This document shows, one piece after another, positions 1 through 8,914 of a stretch of DNA of 64,000 nucleotides (position 1 is the first letter of the stretch; each line of letters opens with the position of its first letter). Made by a program: the position numbers and the translations under genes. The notes below the pieces were generated by a model. That model worked only from the letters and a program-made list of their open reading frames with translations. It searched no databases and was not told the origin of the DNA. Source of the DNA: Sphingomonas turrisvirgatae (lineage in GTDB: Bacteria; Pseudomonadota; Alphaproteobacteria; Sphingomonadales; Sphingomonadaceae). Location of the stretch: positions 62,001 to 126,000 of the forward strand of contig NZ_MDDS01000005.1 in NCBI RefSeq assembly GCF_001721295.1, given 5' to 3'.

Positions 1-555
1 GAACTGCCGCACGAGCCGCGCGTGACCGGAGGCGGGGGGCTGGCCGAGCGGCTGCTAACGCCGCCGGTCGATCTGCGCCAGGGGCCCTATGCGCGGCGGG
101 CGGTGGCCCGCGGCAGCTGGTTGCGCCGGCTGGGCTGGGTCGCCGCCGCGGGCATCGCCGCGCACACCGTCATCGCCGCCGCCGATACCGTGATGTTGCG
201 CGTCATCGCCGAGCGCCGCGCAGACGACACGCGTGCCGCGATCGCACAGGCCGCACCGGGTGCAAGCATCTCGGGCGACCTGCGCACCAGCGTTGCCGAC
301 CTGCTGCCGCCGCCCGGGCAGGAAGCAAGCGCGTTCGTGCCGCTGATCGCCCGCACGTCGTCCGCACTTGCCCCGCTGTCGAGCGCGGTGACGGCGCGCG
401 CGATGCGGTTCGACGGCAATGCGCTGGTGCTGGACCTCGATCCCGGCGATCCGGGCCTGGCCGATCGCGTACGCGGCGCGTTGCGGGCGGGCGGGGTGGC
501 TGGCGACGTCATCGCCGCGCCCGATGGAGCACTTCGCGTGACGGTGCGCGCATGA
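1..555 (+). CDS. gspL: Type II secretion system protein GspL, C-terminal part (cut by window start)
   Basis: The reading frame is open from the first base, so the N-terminal cytoplasmic part lies outside the window. What remains is a basic stretch, one hydrophobic segment (GWVAAAGIAAHTVIAAA) and a periplasmic domain of about 120 residues ending DGALRVTVRA. In the family GspL is the inner-membrane platform protein that holds the GspE ATPase through its cytoplasmic domain and GspM through its periplasmic ferredoxin-like domain. The call rests on gene order, since gspM overlaps its stop by four bases and gspE and gspF follow. Sequence similarity of GspL C-termini is weak, so context carries most of the weight. 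Confidence 0.8.
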   Translation, partial: ELPHEPRVTGGGGLAERLLTPPVDLRQGPYARRAVARGSWLRRLGWVAAAGIAAHTVIAAADTVMLRVIAERRADDTRAAIAQAAPGASISGDLRTSVADLLPPPGQEASAFVPLIARTSSALAPLSSAVTARAMRFDGNALVLDLDPGDPGLADRVRGALRAGGVAGDVIAAPDGALRVTVRA

Positions 556-1045
556 GCGTGATCCGCATCATCCGCATGCCCGCGCTGGAAGCCGCCTTGC
601 TGCGGGCCGAGCTGTGGTGGAGCGGCCTCACCACGCGCGAGCGTTGGCTGGTCGGGACGCTGGGCGGGCTGCTCGCGGCGCTGATCCTGGTGTTCGGTGT
701 CGTCAAGCCGCTGCAGGCCGCGCGGGCGCAAGCGCTGGCCGATATCCGCACCTATGAGACGCTGACCGCACGGGTGCGCGCCGCCGGCGTGCTGGTGCCA
801 GCGGGCGCGCGCCCGGCGCAGCGATCCGAGCCGCCAGCGCAGGCGGTGCAGAATATCGCGCGGGAAGCAGGGCTGACGGCCGCGGTCGCGCCCGACATGA
901 CCACCACGCTCGCGGAAGCGCCCTATGAGGCCGTGCTCGGCTGGATCGCCAATGTCGAGCGCACCACGTCGCTTCGCGCCCGCCGCGTCGAGTTGCGCAG
1001 GGGCGCCGCGGCGGGCCGCGTGCTTGCCACTGTGGTGTTCGGCTG

Positions 1046-1046
<1 letters not shown>
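552..1046 (+). CDS. gspM: Type II secretion system protein GspM
   Basis: A 164-residue bitopic protein. A short cytoplasmic N-terminus with a TTRERWL motif precedes one membrane segment (about residues 33-50, GTLGGLLAALILVFGVV). An Ala-rich linker and a small periplasmic domain follow. This is the usual GspM layout; the protein pairs with GspL in the inner-membrane platform. The ATG overlaps the gspL stop (ATGA) and the stop overlaps the gspE start by one base, so the three genes are probably translationally coupled. Confidence 0.85.
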
Positions 1047-2532
<1,486 letters not shown>

Positions 2533-2533
<1 letters not shown>

Positions 2534-3756
2534 TGGCGAGCTTTGCCTATCGCGCCGCCGACCGGGCGGGTGCGCAGAAGAAGGGCGTGGTGGAGGCGAC
2601 CAGCCCGGCCGCCGCCCGGGCGCTGCTGCGCGAACAGGGCTTGCTGCCGCTCAGCGTCGATGCCGCGAGCGAGCGCAGGTCGGTCGGCAGCATCCAGCTG
2701 CCGCGCCTCAAACGCGCTGGCATGTCGTCGCGCGAACTCGCCACCGCCACGCGGCAGATCGCGACGCTGGTCGGTTCCGACATTCCAGTCGAGGAAGCGC
2801 TGCGGCTCGCCGCCAGCCAGTCCGAGGCGCAGCGTGTGTCGACCATCCTGCTCGACGTGCGCGCCGCGATCCTCGACGGGCGCAGCTTCGCCAATGCGCT
2901 CGGCCAGCATCCGAAGGTCTTTCCCGAATTCTATCGCGCATCGGTCGCGGCGGGCGAGGCATCGGGCAAGCTGACCGACGTGCTCAACCACCTGGCGCAG
3001 TTTGTCGAGCATCGGCAGGCGAACGCGCAAAAGCTGCAACTGGCGCTGCTCTATCCGGGGCTGCTGGCGACCGTTTCGCTGGGCGTCATCGTGCTGCTGC
3101 TCGTCTATGTCATTCCCGACATCGTGAAGGTATTCGTCTCGCGCGGAACCGACCTGCCGCTGCTGACGCGCATCCTGATCGCGCTGTCGAGCTTCCTGCA
3201 GGACTGGGGGCTGTACATCCTGCTCGCTGGTCTGGTGGCGTTTCTGGTCTTCAGCCGCTGGGTAGCGGTGCCGGCCAATCGGCTGAAGGTGCATCGTGGC
3301 TTCACGATCCGCTGGCCGTTCCGCCGCTTCTCGCGCCAGCACAATGCCGCGCGCTTCGCCGGCAGCCTGGCGACGCTGGTCTCAAGCGCGGTGCCGCTGG
3401 TCGAGGCGCTGCACGCCGCCGCCGCCGTCACGCCCAATCGCTGGGTGCGGGAACGCGCGCTGCACGTCGCGGCGCGGGTTCGCGAAGGCATCAGCCTGCG
3501 CGCGGCGATGACCGAGGCGGGGGTATTCCCGCTGATGCTGACTGCGATCGTCGCATCTGGCGAGGCGAGTGGCCAGCTGGGGCCCGCGCTCAGCCGCGCG
3601 GCGGACGAGCTCGACCGCGAGCTGGACGCAGTGACGACGGCGCTGGTCGCGCTGGTCGAGCCGCTGGTGCTGCTGCTGATGGGCGGGATGGTGCTGATGA
3701 TGGTGCTGGCGATCCTGCTGCCGATCATCAACCTGAACGATCTGGTGACGTTGTAG
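2533..3756 (+). CDS. gspF: Type II secretion inner-membrane protein GspF
   Basis: A 407-residue polytopic platform protein of the GspF/PilC family. Two homologous cytoplasmic domains of about 110 residues contain the family's repeated pattern, with ATRQIATLVGSDIPVEEAL in the first and AGSLATLVSSAVPLVEAL in the second. Each is followed by ASGEASG-type turns and membrane segments, including LLATVSLGVIVLLLVYVIP and the C-terminal LVLLLMGGMVLMMVLAILL. It connects the ATPase to the pseudopilus. The GTG start overlaps the gspE stop (TAGTG). This is the last forward gene of the first gsp block, and a repeat-bearing intergenic region follows. Confidence 0.96.
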
Positions 3757-3802
3757 AGTTGGTGCACGCGAAGGCGCGAAGGCGCTAAGATGAGAAGATT
3801 TT

Positions 3803-3955
3803 TTCACGCGGAGACGCGGAGGACGCAGAAATGTGGTTCTGCCGCGCCAGCGGCTTTCTTCCATGCAACGGTTCCGCTAGCCGATCGGCCGGAGGGTGAG
3901 CGTGCGCTTCGCGCAGTAGGTCAACATCCCTGCGTCCTCCGCGCCTCTGCGTGAA
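3803..3955. repeat. Imperfect long-range inverted repeat (26-bp arms)
   Basis: Arms at 3803-3828 and 3930-3955 are reverse complements at 24 of 26 positions, separated by 101 bases. The core is CGCGGAGGACGCAG. A short direct repeat (CGCGAAGGCG...GAAGGCGCTAAG) lies just upstream at about 3768-3790. The element fills the gap between convergent gspF and gspN, and no reading frame is supported inside it. It resembles the dispersed intergenic REP-like sequences common in sphingomonad genomes; that assignment is inference. A transcript through it would form a long stem. Confidence 0.7.
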
Positions 3956-3974
3956 ACATCCTCTTCCTTCCTGG

Positions 3975-4739
3975 TCAGATCACGCCCGAGATCGACGCCC
4001 CTGCCGGCATGCCGACAAACGGCAGGACGCGCGCGCCCTCGTTCGTCATTCGTACCGTCAGCGCGCCGTCCTCGGTCAGCGTGGCTTCGATCAGCGTCTG
4101 TAGCCGTTGCGTTGCGGGCGCTATGCGGATGCGGGTGGTGGTGCCGATCTTCTCGGCGGTCAGCAGCAGCGACGGGACCGGCACCGCCGCGCCGCCGCCC
4201 TTGGGCGTGCAGGTGCCGGGATCGGTGGTCAGCTTGCCCGCGATCATCTGATCCGATCCGCCGATGGCGATGCGATCGAACTCGCTCTGCGTCACCAGGT
4301 CGCAGGTGAAGGGCAGGTTGGGCTGAAGCGCCTGGAGCAGCGAGGCGTGCGCGCTGCCGCTCACCTTGTCGAGCACGGTGCCGCCGAACCGCACCAGGCC
4401 GCGTCCGCCAAGGTCGGTGTCCGGCCCGGTCGCCTTCCAGTCCATCGCAAAGCCGAGGCTGGTGAGCGAGCGCAGCGGCGCCCAGTTCCATTCGACCTTG
4501 GTGCCGCCGGCGATGCCGACCTCGCCGTTCCATACCGTTCCGGCGATGCCGGTGCGCCAGGGCCGGTTGCTGAACGCCACGCCAGCCGGCATCATCGCGA
4601 CCATCGCCAGCGCATATGCGGCTATGCCGAGCACGACGAACACGGTAAGACGCCGCCGTGCCGACCAAGACGCCCGTTCCAACGCCGGTGCTGCGACGCC
4701 GGGATCTGCTGCAATCAGGCCTGTTGTTGCCGTTGGCAT
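3975..4739 (-). CDS. gspN: Type II secretion system protein GspN
   Basis: A 254-residue GspN-family protein. After an N-terminal tail of about 30 residues there is one membrane segment (LTVFVVLGIAAYALAMVAM), then a periplasmic beta-rich domain with the family's early GTVWNGE motif (IAGTVWNGEVGIAGG). GspN is an optional inner-membrane component of T2SS found in some species. Here it is transcribed against the other gsp genes. Its ATG at 4739 lies inside the divergent gene starting at 4658. An in-frame TTG at 4682 would shorten the overlap, so the true start is uncertain. Confidence 0.87.
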   Translation of the reverse strand: MPTATTGLIAADPGVAAPALERASWSARRRLTVFVVLGIAAYALAMVAMMPAGVAFSNRPWRTGIAGTVWNGEVGIAGGTKVEWNWAPLRSLTSLGFAMDWKATGPDTDLGGRGLVRFGGTVLDKVSGSAHASLLQALQPNLPFTCDLVTQSEFDRIAIGGSDQMIAGKLTTDPGTCTPKGGGAAVPVPSLLLTAEKIGTTTRIRIAPATQRLQTLIEATLTEDGALTVRMTNEGARVLPFVGMPAGASISGVI

Positions 4740-5722
4740 CGATGGCGAGTCCCTCTTTTGCGGCCGACAAGATCAAGCGCGACAAGCGGCCGGTCGCGCT
4801 TTTGCTGCCATTAAGCGGCCCGCGCGCCGCGCTGGGGCTTAGCATGCGGCAGGCGGCGTTGCTCGCGGATTCTGGGCCCGAGATGATTGCTTATGACACC
4901 GGCGGCACGGCGGCGGGCGCGACGCTCGCTGCGCGCAACGCGCTGAAGGCCAAGGCGGCGATGATCCTGGGTCCGATCACGGCTGAGGAAGCCATCGCCG
5001 TCGCGGCGCAGACCGCTGGCCGCGTGCCGGTGATCGCGTTCAGCAACAACGCCGTCGCACGCGCGCCCGGGACCTTCATCTTCGGCATTACCCCAGCCCA
5101 GGTGACCAGCGCGATCCTGCGATATGCCCGTTCGCGCGGGGTGCGTAACGTGGTGGTAATCGACGATGCCACGCCGTGGAGCGCCGCAGCCGCGCTGGCC
5201 GCCGGACGCATCCAGGGTGAGATCGGGGTCGATGTGCGCGTGCTGCAGGTCACGCCCGGCCAGCCGCTGCCGCCATCGGGCGACGCGCCCGATGCGGTGC
5301 TGCTGCCCGGCAGCGGGGAAGCGGTGCTGGCGGCGGCGCGCAACTTGAAGTCCACCGGCATCCAACTGCTCGGCACGGTTCAGGCGCTCGACCATCGCCC
5401 CGCCGCGCTGGAGGTGCTGGACGGCGCGTGGATCGCAAGTCCCGATCCGGCGGCATTCGGCAAGTTCGCGGGCGAATATCGCGCGCGTCACGGCGGCGAT
5501 CCCGGCGCGCTCGCGGCGCTGGCCTATGACGCGGGCGGGATCGTCAAGGTACTGCGCGACAAGGGTGCGCTGAGTGCGGCGGGCTTGCTGGCGGAGACGA
5601 GCTATCCGTGCGTCACCGGCAGCGCCCGGTTCCGCACCGACGGCAGCGTGTCGCGTGAGATGGCGATCCTGGTCGCGAGTGGCGAGGGGTACAAGCCGGT
5701 GGCGGTGAGCCAGGGCGCGTGA
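4658..5722 (+). CDS. Tat-exported periplasmic-binding-protein-like (PBP1 fold) protein in the gsp cluster
   Basis: A 354-residue protein with a twin-arginine signal (RRRDLLQSGLLLPLASMASPSFA, an RR-D-L-L core before a hydrophobic stretch and an A-x-A-like site). The mature part looks like a type 1 periplasmic-binding fold (Leu/Ile/Val-binding or LpoA-like): VALLLPLSGPRAALG, GPITAEEAIAVA, PVIAFSNN and VVVIDDATPW match that family's strands. No ABC permease is nearby, so uptake is unlikely, and a periplasmic or envelope accessory role is inferred from its place between gspN and gspJ. The start is GTG at 4658. A GTG at 4688, three residues before the twin arginine, is equally plausible and would shorten the overlap with gspN. 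Confidence 0.8.
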   Translation: MPTKTPVPTPVLRRRDLLQSGLLLPLASMASPSFAADKIKRDKRPVALLLPLSGPRAALGLSMRQAALLADSGPEMIAYDTGGTAAGATLAARNALKAKAAMILGPITAEEAIAVAAQTAGRVPVIAFSNNAVARAPGTFIFGITPAQVTSAILRYARSRGVRNVVVIDDATPWSAAAALAAGRIQGEIGVDVRVLQVTPGQPLPPSGDAPDAVLLPGSGEAVLAAARNLKSTGIQLLGTVQALDHRPAALEVLDGAWIASPDPAAFGKFAGEYRARHGGDPGALAALAYDAGGIVKVLRDKGALSAAGLLAETSYPCVTGSARFRTDGSVSREMAILVASGEGYKPVAVSQGA

Positions 5723-6279
5723 GCGCTTCCCGTCGTCCGCGCCGGTCCGCTCCGCCAGGCGAGGATGGCTTCACCCTTCTCGAACTCATCATCTCGCTCG
5801 GCCTGTTTGCGCTGATCTCGGTCGCAGGGCTGGGACTGCTCGACAGTGTGCTGAACGTTCAGGGGCGCACCGAGGCACGACTTAGCCGGCTTGCCGAGGT
5901 GCAGCGCGCCATGTTCGTGCTGCAGAGCGACCTCGACCAGGTGACGCGCGGCGACATTTCGGGCGGCGGGAACGGTGTTGCCTTTACCCGCGTCGCCGGC
6001 GGCGTCGGGGGGCCGGCCGTTCCGATTAGCTATGGCGAAGCGCGTGGCGTGTTGATCCGCAATGCCCCGCAGCCGCAGGCGCTGCTGAGCGGAGTCAGTG
6101 GAGCGCGGTGGCGCTTCCGCGACGGGAATGCGTGGGTCGAACGCTGGCCACCGAATGAGGAACGCCGGGGTGAGTGGCCGCGCGCCGTGTCGGTCGAGTT
6201 CCAGCTGACCGGGCAGGGGCCGCAAGGGACGCTGCGCCGCATCGTCGTGTTGCCGGTGCGTGCCAAGGAAACGCCGTGA
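5719..6279 (+). CDS. gspJ: Type II secretion minor pseudopilin GspJ
   Basis: A 186-residue prepilin-type protein. A basic leader ends in Gly before FTLLELIISLGLFAL, with the conserved Glu at position 5 of the mature protein, so it should be cleaved and N-methylated by the prepilin peptidase. The C-terminal domain contains the pattern LSRLAEVQRAMFVLQSDLDQV typical of GspJ. GspJ caps the pseudopilus tip with GspI and GspK. The GTG start overlaps the previous stop (GTGA), and gspK starts in the same way at its end. Confidence 0.93.
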   Translation: MSASRRPRRSAPPGEDGFTLLELIISLGLFALISVAGLGLLDSVLNVQGRTEARLSRLAEVQRAMFVLQSDLDQVTRGDISGGGNGVAFTRVAGGVGGPAVPISYGEARGVLIRNAPQPQALLSGVSGARWRFRDGNAWVERWPPNEERRGEWPRAVSVEFQLTGQGPQGTLRRIVVLPVRAKETP

Positions 6280-7145
6280 CTTCCGCGCGTGATGACGAGC
6301 AGGGCATGATCCTGGTCAACGTTCTGATGTTCGTCGCTATCGCCAGCGGCCTGGTCCTGCTGATGATCAGCCGCGAGGAACTGGCGCTCGACCGGTCACT
6401 GCGCGGGCGTGAGGCGGCACGGGCGGCGGCGATCGTGCGCGGCGGCGAGCTGTCCGCGATCACCGCGCTGCAACGCGATGCGATCGATGCGCCGGATGTC
6501 GACCACGCCGGCGAACCCTGGGCCGGCATCGGCGCCAGGGGGGCGTCGATCGATGGTGGCAGCTTCGACCTTGCCATTTCGGATGCGGAGGGGCGCTTCA
6601 ACGTCAACTCGCTGCGCAGCGGCGCGGTCGATCCGGTCGTGCTGTTCCAGAAGCTCGCCGCGATTGCCGGTCTCGATGAAGCGCAGACGACCGAGGCGAT
6701 CGCCTATGTTCGTGCGCAGGGGCCGGTCAGCGACACGCGGCCGATCCGCCTGATCCCCGGCGCGGACCGCGACGCCATTGCGCGGCTGGAGCGAATGGTC
6801 ACCGCCCTGCCGGGCACCACGGCGGTCAACCTGAATGCCGCCGATCAGGAACTTCTGGCCCTGCTGTTCGACGACCCGCTGGTGGCCACGCGGCTGGTCG
6901 CCCTGCGCAAGCGCAACGGCCAGATCACGCTGCGCGACCTGTCCGATCTCAAGGTCACGCAGCCGCCCGGCACTTCGTTCAGGTCGAACACCTTCTGGGT
7001 GCGTGTGCGCGCGACGATCGGCGATACGGTGCAGGACGGTGCGACGCTGATCCAGCGCCGCCGCCTCGACGAACGCACGGTCGAGGTCGTTCCGGTCGCC
7101 CGCTGGCGCAACGCGGCTGTCCCTCCGGAAGCACCGGCGATATAG
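6276..7145 (+). CDS. gspK: Type II secretion minor pseudopilin GspK
   Basis: A 289-residue protein when started at the GTG that overlaps the gspJ stop; the frame continues upstream but inside gspJ. The N-terminus has the prepilin-like helix QGMILVNVLMFVAIASGLVLL after a short leader. An alpha-helical domain follows, with DAEGRFNVNSLRSG and a helix-hairpin-helix-like repeat (VNLNAADQELLALLF). These are GspK hallmarks. GspK lies at the pseudopilus tip. It ends the gsp operon: the next gene is unrelated and separated by 29 bases. Confidence 0.93.
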   Translation: MTSARDDEQGMILVNVLMFVAIASGLVLLMISREELALDRSLRGREAARAAAIVRGGELSAITALQRDAIDAPDVDHAGEPWAGIGARGASIDGGSFDLAISDAEGRFNVNSLRSGAVDPVVLFQKLAAIAGLDEAQTTEAIAYVRAQGPVSDTRPIRLIPGADRDAIARLERMVTALPGTTAVNLNAADQELLALLFDDPLVATRLVALRKRNGQITLRDLSDLKVTQPPGTSFRSNTFWVRVRATIGDTVQDGATLIQRRRLDERTVEVVPVARWRNAAVPPEAPAI

Positions 7146-7174
7146 TATCACGCGCTACGTTCCAGGAGATTCGC

Positions 7175-7441
7175 ATGTTCGACCGGCTGTTTCTGGGCCA
7201 TCCGCGTGAGGTGGGGGAAAGCTATGGCGAGCATTTCGCGACCGCCGCCGGCTTTGGCGCACGCATGGTGGTGGGCGGGCTGGCCTGCATCGTCCATGCC
7301 GTGGTGCCGTCGTTGTTCGTGCGTACCGCGAGCGACACGGTGAAGTCGCTCTATGCCCGCATGAAGGCGCGCCAACCCGCATTCGCAAGTCGTCCGCCGG
7401 CCTTCGCCGAACCGGAGTGGCAGCTCGAATACGAGATTTGA
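7175..7441 (+). CDS. DUF6356 family protein
   Basis: An 88-residue protein of a small family seen mainly in sphingomonads. The N-terminus MFDRLFLGHPREVGESYGEH is the family signature. One hydrophobic segment follows (ARMVVGGLACIVHAVVPSLF), so it is probably an inner-membrane protein, with a charged C-terminal tail. An AGGAGAT-like ribosome site precedes the ATG. The function is unknown. The next gene starts three bases after its stop, so both are probably co-transcribed. Confidence 0.85.
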   Translation: MFDRLFLGHPREVGESYGEHFATAAGFGARMVVGGLACIVHAVVPSLFVRTASDTVKSLYARMKARQPAFASRPPAFAEPEWQLEYEI

Positions 7442-7444
7442 GGC

Positions 7445-8800
7445 GTGGCGATCCAGCATGTCGGCATCGTCGGCGCGGGCTTTTCCGGCACGCTTCAGGC
7501 GATCAATCTGCTGCGCCACGACGGCCCGCGCGCGACGCTGATCGAACGCGGTGGCCGGGCCGGCGAGGGGCTGGCCTATGGCGCGGCGCATCCCAGCCAT
7601 GTGCTGAACGTGCGCGCTGGAAACATGAGCGCGTTTCCCGACGATCCTGCGCATTTCGTGCGCTGGCTGGAAGGGCGCGGCGTGAAGGATGCGGCGACCA
7701 CCTTTGCCTCGCGCGTCACCTATGGCGAATATCTGCGCGAGATGCTGGACCGGGCGATCGCGACGAGCGGCGGGCGGTTGAGCGTTCGCTATGGTGAGGT
7801 CGTGGACGCGATGCCGCGGGGCGCGGGCGTCGCGTTGGCGCTGGCTGACGGGACGGTGTTCGATGCCGATGCGGCGGTGCTGGCGGTCGGGAACCTGCCG
7901 CCGCACGACCCGCCGGGTCTGACTGCGGATTCGCTACCTGACGATTTGTACAAGGGCGATCCATGGGCGTCCGATCTCGCCGATGGCCTGACGCCTGACG
8001 ATATCGTGGTGGTGATCGGCACCGGTCTGACGATGATCGACGTGGCACTGATGCTGGAGGCGAAGGGCTTTGCCGGCCGCATCGTCGCGATTTCACGGCG
8101 CGGCCTGCTGCCGCGCCGGCACGAGGGCGCTGGCGAGTGGGCGCGGATCGAGGATCGGCCGGCGACGGTCGCCTCAGCGCTGGTCCGGTGCGTGCGGCAT
8201 CGGGCCAAAGCCATCGGCTGGCGCCATGCGGTGGACGAGCTTCGCCCCTTTACCCAGCCGATGTGGGCCAATGCCAGTGAAGCGGAACGCGCACGGTTCC
8301 TGCGGCATCTGCGGCCATGGTGGGACGTGCATCGCCATCGCCTGGCGCCACAGGTTGCCGATCGACTCGAGGCGATGCAGGCAAGCCGGCGGTTGCAGGT
8401 CGTGGCCGGCAAGACGCTGGCATTCACGCCAAAGGACGGGGGCGTCGAAATGGTCTGGCGACCGCGCGGGGCGGATCGTCCGCAAACCCTGCGCGCACGG
8501 CGCATCGTGAATTGCACTGGGCCGCTCGGCGACCTTTCGCGCACCACCGACCCGCTGCTCTCCGCCCTGCGCGGCCGGGGTGCGATCCGGCCGGATGCCG
8601 CGCATCTCGGCATCGACGTAAATGGCGTCGGGCAGGTGATCGGCGCGGACGGAAGCCCGAGCGAACGGCTCTATGCGATCGGCCCGATGACGCGCGGCGC
8701 GTTCTGGGAAATCGTCGCGGTTCCCGACATCCGCCGGCAGACCTGGGATGTCGCGCGGCGACTGTCGAATGCGCAATGGGTCGGCGGCGAAGGGCTTTAG
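7445..8800 (+). CDS. FAD/NAD(P)-binding oxidoreductase-like protein (FAD_NAD_bind_9 type)
   Basis: A 451-residue flavoprotein-like enzyme. The N-terminal dinucleotide fold has GIVGAGFSGT (residues 7-16), with the ribose-binding acidic residue in ATLIERGG. GEGLAYGAAHPSHVLNVRAG is typical of the FAD-NAD(P)-binding family related to HpnW/YdhS-like proteins. A second nucleotide motif, VVVIGTGLTMIDVALML, lies near residue 185. The substrate is unknown. It starts with GTG three bases after the DUF6356 gene and is followed by a long inverted repeat facing a convergent operon. Confidence 0.85.
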   Translation: MAIQHVGIVGAGFSGTLQAINLLRHDGPRATLIERGGRAGEGLAYGAAHPSHVLNVRAGNMSAFPDDPAHFVRWLEGRGVKDAATTFASRVTYGEYLREMLDRAIATSGGRLSVRYGEVVDAMPRGAGVALALADGTVFDADAAVLAVGNLPPHDPPGLTADSLPDDLYKGDPWASDLADGLTPDDIVVVIGTGLTMIDVALMLEAKGFAGRIVAISRRGLLPRRHEGAGEWARIEDRPATVASALVRCVRHRAKAIGWRHAVDELRPFTQPMWANASEAERARFLRHLRPWWDVHRHRLAPQVADRLEAMQASRRLQVVAGKTLAFTPKDGGVEMVWRPRGADRPQTLRARRIVNCTGPLGDLSRTTDPLLSALRGRGAIRPDAAHLGIDVNGVGQVIGADGSPSERLYAIGPMTRGAFWEIVAVPDIRRQTWDVARRLSNAQWVGGEGL

Positions 8801-8827
8801 CCTGTCCGGTCAGCTACGCTGACGCGC

Positions 8828-8907
8828 GGCGCCGGCCCGCTCCCCCATCCGGCCACCCATAGAATACCCTGCCGTCGGGTGGCCGAGTGGGGGAGCTAGC
8901 CGGCGCC
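8828..8907. repeat. Large imperfect inverted repeat between convergent genes (hairpin, possible bidirectional terminator)
   Basis: Arms at 8828-8858 and 8877-8907 are reverse complements at 27 of 31 positions, with an 18-base loop. Each arm starts or ends with GGCGCCGGC and contains GCTCCCCCA. It lies between the stop of the forward oxidoreductase gene and the end of the reverse ABC permease gene. The RNA from either strand folds into the same stem. There is no U-run, so a terminator role is only an inference; a REP-like repeat is the alternative. Confidence 0.75.
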
Positions 8908-8914
8908 GCCCACA

